In this document: in pieces, positions 9,801-17,879 of the stretch | How the letters are laid out: the number at the start of each line of letters is the position of its first letter | How positions within the stretch are numbered: position 1 is the stretch's first letter | Source of the DNA: Candidatus Zixiibacteriota bacterium | Lineage (GTDB): Bacteria > Zixibacteria > MSB-5A5 > GN15 > FEB-12 | Reading direction: 5' to 3' | NCBI GenBank assembly: GCA_029860345.1 | Contig: JAOUBJ010000002.1 | Span: forward strand, 248,001 to 312,000 | Length of the DNA: 64,000 nt | Translations under genes and position numbers: made by a program | Notes under the pieces: model-generated | Told to the model about the DNA's origin: nothing | Database searches by the model: none | The model's input: only the letters and a program-made list of their open reading frames with translations

Positions 9801-10062
9801 TGGCGCTGAGACCGCTTTGAATGGCCTCGTTGGTGCTGTAGGGGAAGAACGTCCCGGCATCAAGCCCAAAGACGCCCGAGAGGTCGCGCCCGAAATTACC
9901 ATGGTTTGTGACGAACATCAGTATCCGGTTTACATTGATATAAGTATCATTGTCAACCGATGCCGACATATAACCAGGCGTTTGTTTCTTGTATGGCGGA
10001 GCCGCGGACAACGGCAGTGCCACAATGAACATCAGCAAAAATGCTAGTAGTTTTGTTTTCAT
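6838..10062 (-). CDS. Large secreted protein with Fn3-like region and T9SS-type C-terminal domain
   Basis: About 1074 residues with an N-terminal signal peptide (TKLLAFLLMFIVALPLSA). The first half is an acidic region rich in Asp/Asn with no recognised enzyme motif. The middle has an Fn3-like stretch (KPIVAPTHWPEEIVLTWDD). The final 90 residues read ELDNIKVVPNPF, then FHNLPAECTITIYNLAGE, then WDALTQNELPVASGIYLWVV, the FlgD/type-A sorting-domain pattern used by type IX secretion and seen widely in FCB bacteria. I prefer ATG 10062, with GAGGT upstream, over the in-frame ATG at 10077. It sits between a TonB receptor and a PorV-like protein in one operon, so it is probably a surface-displayed partner of that system. 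Confidence 0.8.
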   Translation of the reverse strand: MKTKLLAFLLMFIVALPLSAAPPYKKQTPGYMSASVDNDTYINVNRILMFVTNHGNFGRDLSGVFGLDAGTFFPYSTNEAIQSGLSANYCLYASGLWIGGKVQGQTRVAISEYSSEYVPGPMQNGTFSPDKAEYKVYKLYRDSLADNPNQDYLNWPYDQGAPATTDGDGNQIPDMIGDQMLWSVCNDADPDEHNNDAGETEPLGLEIRQTTFGFDRQGALGNIIFVRYRVYNKGANTINNCYISLWSDPDLGEYTDDFVGCDTNLSLGYVYNSDDDDAGFYEDKAPCTGYDFFQGPLIETGNNADTGRMWGELWPGYTNMGMVSFNKYINGTDPNDFNETYNYQQGLDASGEPYVYAGDTLLYMHSGDPVEGTGDLDIDPADRRWMQSTGPITFAPGDSTEILAAIIVGQGGNRFESITVTKELDDFAQRVYENNFNPPRPPAKPIVAPTHWPEEIVLTWDDISEREPGDFAFEGYSVWQGDGPTGPWTLLKTFDLASTTELALIDSVRDPDAGLVIPWIRRALTNQGLEYKYHITEDKVNGGPLREQKTYYFRVTAFSFSFWQFFENGDSARVPNADRLLESQTVMAIIPQPPPAGEHTDFGPVDTLPVVHTTGPSQGRVYPIVTDPRNLTGHTYQVVFDTLADGTPFWNLVDATLGEVVMDSMFDQSGAPGLRIVDGMYLDVLGAAVDFLSFQVVANGAGDLDPPVAGALDFGGFPTGVDADGVALRPDETQQVGDGMWGFHTADNGGSSGGGERGGYSAFLSRATRDGANFDVIGSFDYEMRFTGDNATPGTGGSYAIEAFNDDNVFWVPFELWNIGMDTPDDPSDDVRLFPLIIDDGDDNTYNLESWGTAANGGGDLEHSVSGADNDPFTDWVYWYTPTDMSPGEAGYLENEADFLGAKTYNFLADEVLARTVLVSWNGGDAPPFTQDLPEQGTVFRLTTTKPNTPLDTFTFVASAPTMVAAESELDNIKVVPNPFYLFGPYDQAVGAYEIRFHNLPAECTITIYNLAGEYIQTLEKDDAATNFATWDALTQNELPVASGIYLWVVDAPGFGQKIGKMAVFTEVEVLKTY

Positions 10063-10080
10063 TGTCCAATACCTCATTCG

Positions 10081-13008
10081 TTAAAAGGACGCACGCATGC
10101 CAACAAAGACCATACGCGGATTGGACCAGTTGGTGGCGTTGAATTGCTTCAACTCATATCTCTCTTGATAATCTCCGGAGGCGGCAGCCGTCTGGCCGGC
10201 CGGTGTCCCGAGATATCCTGTCGTTCCCGGTTCTCCGGTGCCTTCGTATACACCTATGACGTTTTCGCGGTCGAACAGGTTCTTGACCCAGACGTATGGG
10301 ATCAAGTCGTAATTGCCTATCCTGAACGAACGTTCGAGCTTAACGTCAAGCTGGAAGATCCAAGGCTTGGTGGCCGAGTTGACTCCAGCGCGAGGCGTAG
10401 GTTTGAAAGCAGCTTCCGTGACTTCATCATCGATCAACAGCGGAGTGTACGGGGTGCCGCTGCCGGCATAGAGGATGAAGTTCAGATTGGTGTTCTCAAG
10501 CGGGAAAACATCACCGACCTGCGGACCCTCCTGGCGACCCAGGCGCATATCGAAGAGACCCGTGAAGTTGTGACGCTGATCGTAAGCCAACGGGTTGGTG
10601 GTCTTAGGCGTGCCCTTCGGGTTCGACCAGTTGATGACGTACCCGGTTTGAGCATAAGAACCGGTACCGGTGGCATAGCTGAGAGTGTATTTCAGGTCCA
10701 GACGCACATTGCGTGTCCGACGCATCGTCATCGACACATCAAGTCCCTTGATTGTGCCATAGTCGATGTTGTCGAAGATCGAGTAAGTCTGGAGATTTCC
10801 GCCGACACTGTCCACGGTATGAATCTGGGTCAGGTCCTGGATATCCTTGTAGTAAGCGCCGATAGTAAAGGCCAGATTCTCCGCCAGTTGATGCGTCACA
10901 CCAACTTCGTACTGAGTCGTTTTCTCCGGCTTGAGGCCTGGATTGGCAAATGGGAAGTAAGAACCGGCTCCCACTCGCTCACCCCAGAAATCGTAACCGA
11001 CATACAGCTTGTCCAGGTCAGGGCGCTGGTAGAACTTGCCGAAGTTCATGTACATCTGTGTCACGTCTGAGACCGGGAAGGAGACTCCCAACCTCGGCGA
11101 CACCCGATAGAACTTCTCGCTGTCCTCCAGGTCTTCTTCGTCGATCTTCTTCTCATCATCTCCCAGAATCATAGGATTGATGGAGTCTTTGATGCGCTTC
11201 GTTTTGTAATCGAAGTAGTCAAAGCGCAGACCGGCGTTGATAATAACGCCACGCCATTCAAAACGATCCTGAATATAGGTGCCCAGGTTGATCGGATGTT
11301 TAGTATCGTTGAAGATACCTTCATCATCCGACTCATTGCCCAGGCTGTCAAAACCGTAGCGATTGACGCGGTTTTCATGAAAACCCTTGGTGGCGTCGAG
11401 ATTCCGGAAATAGCGGAGTGTGTGCCGCTGGAAATCGAAACCGAACTTCAGAGTGTTGCGCTCATCAACCTGGCTGTTCCAGTCACCTTTGACACCGATA
11501 TAGGCCGACTTGCGATGCAGATATCCGCCGTAGTATGAATCTCGGTTTACAACCGTCGTGTCAATAGTGATCACGGTGTCGGTACCGGTGATCGTGGTGT
11601 CAGGACGTGAAAAGACGTTGAGGTCCTCGTCGGTAATCCAGAATAGATCGTACTCATCGTATTCAGGGTTGCTAACGTCGGAGACCCATCCGTCATCCCA
11701 GATATACTGGCGCTCGTAAGCTTCATAGTCGTCGAACACGACGCCGTCTCCACGAAGACGTTCGGTCATGAAGTAAGATCCGCTCAGATTGAAAAACGTA
11801 TTGGCATTCAAAGTGTGCACGATCTTGGCATTCAGGCCGATGTTCTTGTCTTCAAATCGCGGCATGTGTTCGGTATTGAGGGCCCACTGCTGACGGTACT
11901 CGCGCCAGAAGTCCTGTGAGCCGGTGCCCGAAAACTGCAACTTGGTGTTAGGTCCCATGCGATAGTCGATCTTACCCTGGTAGGACCAACCGCTGTGGCT
12001 GTTGGCCGGCAGCCGTTGCGGATCGTCTTCGTACAGAGTGTCAAGTCCGAATTCCATGCCCTGCGCTTCGTGCATGTCCTTAGTCATAGAGGACGGTGTC
12101 CTGTCGCGCAGGAAACGGCGCTCGCCCGAGAGGAAGAAGAAGGCATTCTCCAAGCCAGGCACGGGGCCGCCAATGTCGGCGGTGTAGTAGTTGTGATCGT
12201 AGTTTTCACTCAGGACGTTGTCGGTCACCACTTCCACGTTGCCGTGGTAGTCGGAGGAACCGGAGTTGGTGACGACGTTGACGATGCCTGAGGAAACATG
12301 GCCATACTCAGCCGAGAAGGCGCCCGAAGTGACCGAGATTTCCTTAATGGCGTTCTGGTTGATCTTGGCCGTTGAAGCACCGGTCAGCGGGTCCTGCTGG
12401 GAGAATCCGTCAACGTAGTAGGCCACTTCAGAGGGCCGGCCACCGCGCAAGTTCAGTTCCTGACCGGTTGCCGACTCGGCGCCCGGACGCTGACCTCTGT
12501 TGCGAGTAGTGAAACTGCCGGAGTTGGCCCGCACCACACTGTTTTGAATACCCACTACCTGCTCCATGCCACGGGTCGGCATAGATAGTAGTTCATCACG
12601 TTTGATGATGTTCACTGTGGTGGTTTTGTCTTTGATCACCATCGGACGTTCGGCAGTTACTTTGATCGTAGTGCCGAGATCAGCCGCTTTGGAACTCATA
12701 GCCATGTCGTGGTAGCTGGCCAGATCGGCCGACACTTCGACATTGCTGATTTCCACATTGGCAAAACCAACGGCGGTGATTACCAGTGTGTAAGCTCCCA
12801 CTGGTACGTTGTGAATAGTATAGACACCGTCCTGATCGGCGACCCCTCCCAGGTCGGTGCCCTGCACCGCTACCGTTGCACCAACAACGGGCTGATCACT
12901 ATCGCCGTCTGTGATCTCACCAGTGATCTTGCCGACCACCGATCCGAACACAAGACTGCCCGACAGAAACAGCAAAAGAACGGTAATCGGGATTAGTTTC
13001 AGTCTCAT
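10081..13008 (-). CDS. TonB-dependent receptor with N-terminal carboxypeptidase-regulatory-like domain
   Basis: A 975-residue outer-membrane receptor and first gene of the operon. It has a signal peptide (residues about 1-22). Next comes a CarbopepD-like beta-sandwich (about 24-110: GKITGEITDGDSDQPVVGAT ... GVYTIHNVPVGAYTLVI). A plug domain contains ELNLRGGRPSEVAYYVDGFS and IKEISVTSGAFSAEYGHVSSGIVNVVT. The long barrel includes LGVSFPVSDVTQMYMNFGKFYQRP and YEVGVTHQLAENLAFTIGAYYKDI and ends in an aromatic-rich strand. These are the features of SusC/OmpA-like TonB receptors of FCB bacteria. No SusD homologue is adjacent. ATG 13008 is preceded by AGGAGC. Confidence 0.93.
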   Translation of the reverse strand: MRLKLIPITVLLLFLSGSLVFGSVVGKITGEITDGDSDQPVVGATVAVQGTDLGGVADQDGVYTIHNVPVGAYTLVITAVGFANVEISNVEVSADLASYHDMAMSSKAADLGTTIKVTAERPMVIKDKTTTVNIIKRDELLSMPTRGMEQVVGIQNSVVRANSGSFTTRNRGQRPGAESATGQELNLRGGRPSEVAYYVDGFSQQDPLTGASTAKINQNAIKEISVTSGAFSAEYGHVSSGIVNVVTNSGSSDYHGNVEVVTDNVLSENYDHNYYTADIGGPVPGLENAFFFLSGERRFLRDRTPSSMTKDMHEAQGMEFGLDTLYEDDPQRLPANSHSGWSYQGKIDYRMGPNTKLQFSGTGSQDFWREYRQQWALNTEHMPRFEDKNIGLNAKIVHTLNANTFFNLSGSYFMTERLRGDGVVFDDYEAYERQYIWDDGWVSDVSNPEYDEYDLFWITDEDLNVFSRPDTTITGTDTVITIDTTVVNRDSYYGGYLHRKSAYIGVKGDWNSQVDERNTLKFGFDFQRHTLRYFRNLDATKGFHENRVNRYGFDSLGNESDDEGIFNDTKHPINLGTYIQDRFEWRGVIINAGLRFDYFDYKTKRIKDSINPMILGDDEKKIDEEDLEDSEKFYRVSPRLGVSFPVSDVTQMYMNFGKFYQRPDLDKLYVGYDFWGERVGAGSYFPFANPGLKPEKTTQYEVGVTHQLAENLAFTIGAYYKDIQDLTQIHTVDSVGGNLQTYSIFDNIDYGTIKGLDVSMTMRRTRNVRLDLKYTLSYATGTGSYAQTGYVINWSNPKGTPKTTNPLAYDQRHNFTGLFDMRLGRQEGPQVGDVFPLENTNLNFILYAGSGTPYTPLLIDDEVTEAAFKPTPRAGVNSATKPWIFQLDVKLERSFRIGNYDLIPYVWVKNLFDRENVIGVYEGTGEPGTTGYLGTPAGQTAAASGDYQERYELKQFNATNWSNPRMVFVGMRASF

Positions 13009-13669
13009 TACATTGCTCCTATTGTATTGTGTGTGATTCTAATATTCCGTACGCTCCTGTTACGGACAATTAGCTACTTCCTTATGTGTTCTTCCTCCTT
13101 TGAAAATATGTCCAACATCCATGCGGTCGTAAATATCCACAAGTAAGTTTTCGCACATATAAGGGTGCGCTATACGGCCAACCCTTGTCAATCAAAAAAA
13201 GCCTAAAATTTCCCCCTTTAACTACTCTAATTTCGCTAAGATTCATCTTTCCCAACCACGATCAGGAACTCACGTCACGCCCCCCACGCCCTTTTGGGCA
13301 ACCGGTGACGCGAAGCTCCGTTAAGTTCCTACCATATAAACAGACTTACGGGTCGCTTTGTTTTAAGAAAAAAGCCCTCCTGGCGTGGTTTTTCAGACCA
13401 ACCTGAAAACCATTCCACACAGAATTCGAAGCCCAACCACCGTAGGCAACGAAAACCCCGGACGGCGATCACCGTTTATCACACTCTGACGCCGTTAATC
13501 GCAAAAAAGACAACCGGACGGCCGGAAAGCCGTCAAACAAATAAAGCGGACCGGGCAACGTCTTTTGGGCAGTACCGGCTATCCCTGCCTCGCTCTTATA
13601 CGGACTTGCCCGCAGATGCCTCATCCGGTATCTTGAGGCTGTGAACGAAAAACCTGAGGAAAAAACGAC
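13009..13669. other. 660-bp divergent intergenic region with a long hairpin
   Basis: The region between the TonB-receptor operon (leftward) and the lar operon (rightward) must hold both promoters. It is AT-richer than its flanks. A TTGACA-like hexamer for the leftward transcript is visible at 13186-13191 on the minus strand. A long interrupted hairpin lies at 13265-13329 and a second near 13386-13412 (TGGTTTTTCAG / CTGAAAACCA). I see no protein-coding gene. Confidence 0.6.
13265..13329. repeat. Long interrupted inverted repeat (possible structured RNA or mobile palindromic element)
   Basis: Three nested stems can be drawn: GGAACTCA (13265-13272) with TAAGTTCC (13322-13329, one wobble), CGTCAC (13273-13278) with GTGACG (13305-13310), and GCCC (13288-13291) with GGGC (13296-13299) around a TTTT loop. 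It lies 257 bases upstream of the TonB receptor and 341 bases upstream of larE. The function is unknown. Confidence 0.55.
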
Positions 13670-14539
13670 ATGACGCAACAGCGAACCGATAGACCGAGCA
13701 ACCAGATCAGTAGTGAGTTGATGGACAAGCTGGAAAGACTGAAATCGATTTTGGCCGATCATGGGTCGGTAATTGTCGCCTTTTCCGGCGGCGTGGACAG
13801 CACATTCCTCTTAAAAGTCGCGTCCGAAGTGCTCGGTAGTCAGGTCATTGCCGTGACCGCAGAGTCAGACACACTGGCTTCGTCGGAACTGGAGATCGCT
13901 TCTGCATCTGCTTTAGCCTTCGGCGTTCGTCACCTGGTTGTACGAACCGATGAAATGTGCGACCCTGAATTCGTGGCCAATCCGCCGGATCGCTGCTACC
14001 ATTGCAAGAAAACGCTGTTTGGTCGGCTAACGGAACTGGCCGAAGAACTCGGTGTGGCCAATGTGGTCGAAGGATCGAATTTTGACGACCTCAGTGATTA
14101 CCGTCCGGGCTTCAGGGCGGTCGATGAATTCTCAGTCAGCAGCCCGCTCAAAGAGGCTCGGTTGACCAAAGAAGATATCCGCGCCCTGTCCAGGCAGATA
14201 AACCTGACCACCTGGGACAAGCCGGCGGCGCCATGTCTGTCGTCGCGCATTCCGTATGGCTCACCCATCACCAAAGAAAAGCTGACCCGTATCGAACAAG
14301 GTGAAAACTACCTGCGCACACTGGGCTTTTCGGTCCTGCGCGTGCGCGACCACGACGAGGTCGCGCGCATCGAAGTTCCGGTCGAGGATATCGGCAGGCT
14401 GTTTGCAGGCGCCAGAGCGGGCGAAATCACTGAGAAATTCAAGTCATTCGGATATGGCTACGTAGCGGTTGATCTGCTCGGTTTTCGGAGCGGCAGCCTG
14501 AACGAATCTTTGCCGAAAGAGCGACATGGACAAGAATAA
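13670..14539 (+). CDS. larE: LarE, ATP-dependent pyridinium-3,5-biscarboxylate sulfur transferase
   Basis: LarE makes the thiocarboxylates of the nickel-pincer nucleotide by adenylating the biscarboxylate mononucleotide and donating sulfur. The 289-residue sequence has the PP-loop FSGGVDST at about 38-45, a DRCYHCKKTLF motif at about 107-117, and PCLSSRIPYG, where Cys189 aligns with the sulfur-donating Cys of the Lactobacillus plantarum enzyme. Two further cysteines (109, 112) sit in the middle motif. It heads the operon and overlaps larB by 14 bases. The start at ATG 13670 follows GAGGAAAAAACGAC. Confidence 0.93.
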   Translation: MTQQRTDRPSNQISSELMDKLERLKSILADHGSVIVAFSGGVDSTFLLKVASEVLGSQVIAVTAESDTLASSELEIASASALAFGVRHLVVRTDEMCDPEFVANPPDRCYHCKKTLFGRLTELAEELGVANVVEGSNFDDLSDYRPGFRAVDEFSVSSPLKEARLTKEDIRALSRQINLTTWDKPAAPCLSSRIPYGSPITKEKLTRIEQGENYLRTLGFSVLRVRDHDEVARIEVPVEDIGRLFAGARAGEITEKFKSFGYGYVAVDLLGFRSGSLNESLPKERHGQE

Positions 14540-15284
14540 GCTGCGCCACCTTCTGGAGAGCATCCGGGACCAGCGTTTGGACATAGATCAGGCTTTGGAG
14601 CAGCTAAAAGGTCTGCCCTATGAAGACATTGGCTTTGCCAAGCTTGACACCCACCGCGATCTTAGGCGCGGTTTTCCCGAAGTGATTTTTTGCAAAGGGA
14701 AGACCACCGAACAAGTAATCCAGATTATCGACAAGCTGTCCACCGGTGATCGCATTGTCATGGCCACCAAAGCCGAGCCCGATCTGTACGCGGCGGTCAA
14801 AACGGCTCATCCGAAGGCTCGGTATGAAGAATCGGCCGGGATTATTCTGACCGGCCCCTTGCCTAAGCCGCGCACCGAGAAGAAGATCGCGGTAGTAAGC
14901 GCCGGGACCTCAGATATCCCGGTGGCCGATGAGGCCGCCGTGACCGCTGAGGCCATGGGCAACCCGGTTGATCGGCTTTACGACATCGGCGTTGCCGGTA
15001 TTCATCGCCTGCTACACAATAAGGAAACTCTGTTTAAGGCCAATGTTGTCGTGGTAGTGGCTGGTATGGAGGGTGCGTTGGCCTCAGTGGTGGGCGGGAT
15101 GGTCGATTGCCCGGTGGTTGCTGTGCCGACATCGATTGGCTACGGGGCCAGTTTCAACGGACTGGCCGCCCTATTGTCAATGCTGAATAGTTGTTCGCCG
15201 GGCATCGCGGTGGTCAATATCGACAACGGATTCGGCGCCGGGTATTTCGCGGCAGTCACTAACCTGATGGGTGTCAAAAAGTGA
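14526..15284 (+). CDS. larB: LarB, nickel-pincer cofactor biosynthesis carboxylase
   Basis: LarB carboxylates the pyridinium ring of nicotinic acid adenine dinucleotide and hydrolyses the phosphoanhydride to give the biscarboxylate mononucleotide that LarE uses. The 252-residue protein has an N-terminal helical part and a C-terminal PurE-like domain. That domain is recognisable by KIAVVSAGTSDIPVADEAA, VVVVAGMEGALASVVGGMV and VPTSIGYGASFNGLAALLSML, all strongly conserved in LarB. It overlaps larE by 14 bases and larC by four bases (GTGA). Confidence 0.94.
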   Translation: MDKNKLRHLLESIRDQRLDIDQALEQLKGLPYEDIGFAKLDTHRDLRRGFPEVIFCKGKTTEQVIQIIDKLSTGDRIVMATKAEPDLYAAVKTAHPKARYEESAGIILTGPLPKPRTEKKIAVVSAGTSDIPVADEAAVTAEAMGNPVDRLYDIGVAGIHRLLHNKETLFKANVVVVVAGMEGALASVVGGMVDCPVVAVPTSIGYGASFNGLAALLSMLNSCSPGIAVVNIDNGFGAGYFAAVTNLMGVKK

Positions 15285-16462
15285 AATCGATCCACTTCGA
15301 CTGTTTCGCCGGTGTGGCCGGAGACATGATTCTCGGTGCCCTGGTCGATGCCGGCCTGAGTCTGGACCAACTCTCGGCCCAATTGGCCAAGCTCAAGGTG
15401 ACAGGCTTCAAACTTGAAGCGAACAAAGTGGTCAAGAACGGCATTTCGGGCACCAAGATCGAGGTTATTACCGAGGAACAAAAAGTTCATCGACATCTGA
15501 GAGATATTACCGAGATCATCGAGAAAAGTGATCTCACCGAAAACGTTAAGACCGGCAGCGCGGATATATTTCAGACATTAGCCGCTGCTGAAGCCAAAGT
15601 TCACAATACCACGCCCGACAAGATCCACTTCCACGAAGTAGGCGCTCTGGATGCCATCATTGACATTGTAGGATCGGTGACAGGGCTTGAGTTGTTGGGG
15701 GTCGACCAGGTGAGTGCTTCACCAATCCACGTCGGCACCGGTTTTGTGAAGTGTGAGCACGGCAAGATTCCGGTGCCGGCACCGGCCACGCTTGAGATTT
15801 TGCAGGGTGTACCGACTTTTTCTACCGGCATCAGGTCAGAATTGACCACCCCGACCGGTGCGGCCATACTCAAAACGTTGGTCCGGGAGTTCGGACCGAT
15901 GCCGCCAATGTTCATTGAGAATACCGGTTACGGCGCAGGCAGTCGCGATTTGGAAATACCGAATTTGCTGCGCGTAATCTGTGGGCGTCGGACACCTTCT
16001 TCCGCCCCTCTTGAAACCGATCAGGCAACGCTGGTTGAGTGCAACATCGACGATATGACCGGTGAGCATCTGGGCTATGTTTTCGAGCAACTATTGGATG
16101 CCGGCGCTCTCGATGTCTGGTTCACGCCCATTCAGATGAAGAAAAACCGCCCGGCCACTATGCTGTCAGTATTGGCGGCGGCCGACGATGCCGACCGTTT
16201 GATCGAGATCGTTCTGGCCCAGACAACCTCGCTGGGTGTGCGCGTTCAAAGGATGGAGCGTCGAAAGCTGGAGCGCGAGATCATCACGGTGTCCACAAGC
16301 TACGGCGATATTCGGGTCAAGGTGTGCCGGATGGGTGAACGAGTGAGAAACTATGCGCCGGAATACGATGATTGCCGCGATGCCGCCCGGCGTGCGGGCG
16401 TACCGCTTGATGTGGTCTATGACGACGTCAGACGTGTGGCCAATGATACGGAGAGAAACTAA
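15281..16462 (+). CDS. larC: LarC, nickel insertion protein for the pincer cofactor
   Basis: LarC inserts Ni into the bis-thiocarboxylate nucleotide in a CTP-dependent cyclometallation. The 393-residue single ORF contains FDCFAGVAGDMILGALVDAG at the N-terminus, the HFHEVGALDAIIDIVG motif, and the C-terminal ETNIDDMTGE-type motif (here ECNIDDMTGEHLGYVFEQLLDAGALDVWFTPIQMKKNRP). In lactobacilli larC is split and needs a frameshift; here it is continuous. Translation starts at GTG 15281, overlapping the larB stop, so the three lar genes form a tight operon. No larA-like racemase is present in the window. Confidence 0.95.
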   Translation: MKSIHFDCFAGVAGDMILGALVDAGLSLDQLSAQLAKLKVTGFKLEANKVVKNGISGTKIEVITEEQKVHRHLRDITEIIEKSDLTENVKTGSADIFQTLAAAEAKVHNTTPDKIHFHEVGALDAIIDIVGSVTGLELLGVDQVSASPIHVGTGFVKCEHGKIPVPAPATLEILQGVPTFSTGIRSELTTPTGAAILKTLVREFGPMPPMFIENTGYGAGSRDLEIPNLLRVICGRRTPSSAPLETDQATLVECNIDDMTGEHLGYVFEQLLDAGALDVWFTPIQMKKNRPATMLSVLAAADDADRLIEIVLAQTTSLGVRVQRMERRKLEREIITVSTSYGDIRVKVCRMGERVRNYAPEYDDCRDAARRAGVPLDVVYDDVRRVANDTERN

Positions 16463-16481
16463 AACGAGTGGTTATCAGTAT

Positions 16482-17867
16482 TCAGCGATCTCGGATTTCT
16501 GTGTTGTACCATTGTTCAAAGTCTTGCTGAGCCTCGTCAACAGATTGGTCTAGCGACTCCGACAATACACGGGCCACCAAATCTCCTGATGATTCATTGG
16601 GCCTCAACGAATCAGGTGTCTGGCGGAGTATCGCTTGATAGGTCGACCTCAGCTTTCCTCTTTCCTGAAGATACATCAGAAAATACCGCGCATACGCCTG
16701 GTTCAATGACGCAATGGATGCTTGTTCGGCCGCTCCTCTGGCGTCGAATCGATCCCAGTTCATGCGCACCAGAGCATTGAGGGGGGGACGGTCCTCCCAC
16801 CCATCGTTCAACACATTTTCACGCCACTCGTTTCGTCCACCTCTGATCACATCCCGGCCATCATACTCAGAAACTTCAAACAGTGAAGCAAGTCCTTCGT
16901 CCAACCAGGGGGGAACGTCGCCAAAGCTGGAACGAAGCATCAAGTGAAACAGTTCGTGCACAACTGTCCCAAGGTATTCTGTCTCGTACCCCACCGATGC
17001 CACCAGGCAAAGGTCATCTCGGAAGGAGTAACCGAGTGTTCCATTGCCCACTCTGAGACCGTGCAAGTCCCGGGCCAGTTGTACCACCATATCGGGGCCG
17101 GTCGCGAGATAGATGTTTATGTAGCTATCCAACTCAGAGACCTGGAATTGTCGGAGCAAGGTGACATACGCATGTTCGAAGACTTGGGCGACATGGGACT
17201 CGCTAATATGCCCCATTCCAATTGCCTTCACCAGAAAATGTTCGGTTTTGAAGCTCCCGGCCGCGTCCTGGCTGTCTCCCAGAACGGCATTCAATCGCTT
17301 GAGTGCATCGGCGGAGTCCCGAAGCGGCACAATCCGATCTCGAAGCTCTTCGAGCGATCTTGGGTCGACAAACTCGGGTGGCGATCCACGAAGCGGAGAT
17401 ACGCCCGGCTTGAAGAATGTCTTTCCTCTATAGTCGATCCCTGCGGCGCGGCCACCCGCAATGTGTGCAATTATCTTGCGGACGTGTCGACCTCTGAATC
17501 GGCCCTGAGTGCTTTTTCCACACTCCTCCATCTCACTTTCGATTATCTCTTTTGTTGTGTTGTCGAGCGCGTACCTGTCAAGAATCCACTTAAACCACTC
17601 GATGCCAAGGTCCTTGGTGTCGGGTAATCTACAATAGCTCGTGGCAAGCATGTAATCGACGTCCAGATTTCGTCCGAATTCGTCTGCTCGACAATCTGCC
17701 AACAACTCCACAGTCTGTTTGTATTGCTCACCTTCCCACGCTTCATTGGCGCTTTTGGTACACGAATCTCCTCTTGCATGGTCGGCGTCTGCAATTACCG
17801 ATGCCAACAGAACTATGATAGCCACAAGACAATGAGTCGTAGATTTGGACTGCTTAAGTAAAACCAT
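16482..17867 (-). CDS. Secreted gluzincin-like metallopeptidase, uncharacterised
   Basis: About 461 residues with an N-terminal hydrophobic export segment (CLVAIIVLLASVIADA). The centre carries HELFH in VVHELFHLML (about residues 305-309), followed 16 residues later by WLDEGLASLFE. This HExxH-plus-E spacing is that of the peptidase-MA/gluzincin clan, so a Zn site is likely. Cysteines near residues 37, 60, 80 and 117 could form disulfides. The specific family is not recognised. ATG 17867, with AAAGGAG upstream, is preferred over a GTG three bases earlier. It lies nine bases downstream of the membrane protein at 17880 and probably shares its transcript. Confidence 0.72.
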   Translation of the reverse strand: MVLLKQSKSTTHCLVAIIVLLASVIADADHARGDSCTKSANEAWEGEQYKQTVELLADCRADEFGRNLDVDYMLATSYCRLPDTKDLGIEWFKWILDRYALDNTTKEIIESEMEECGKSTQGRFRGRHVRKIIAHIAGGRAAGIDYRGKTFFKPGVSPLRGSPPEFVDPRSLEELRDRIVPLRDSADALKRLNAVLGDSQDAAGSFKTEHFLVKAIGMGHISESHVAQVFEHAYVTLLRQFQVSELDSYINIYLATGPDMVVQLARDLHGLRVGNGTLGYSFRDDLCLVASVGYETEYLGTVVHELFHLMLRSSFGDVPPWLDEGLASLFEVSEYDGRDVIRGGRNEWRENVLNDGWEDRPPLNALVRMNWDRFDARGAAEQASIASLNQAYARYFLMYLQERGKLRSTYQAILRQTPDSLRPNESSGDLVARVLSESLDQSVDEAQQDFEQWYNTEIRDR

Positions 17868-17879
17868 CACGATTCTCCT

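Noticed and set aside
10144-11070. 308-residue plus-strand frame antisense to the TonB receptor
   Set aside because: Codon-shadow of a well-supported gene; no recognisable protein motif. The same applies to long frames at 7831-8571, 9412-10047, 16944-17627, 29585-30481 and 48634-49632.
13285-13365. c-di-GMP (GEMM) riboswitch, because of GGGCAACC and GACGCGAAGC
   Set aside because: The P1b helix with GNRA loop between the two motifs is missing, the spacing is wrong, and the sequence is better explained by a long interrupted hairpin.
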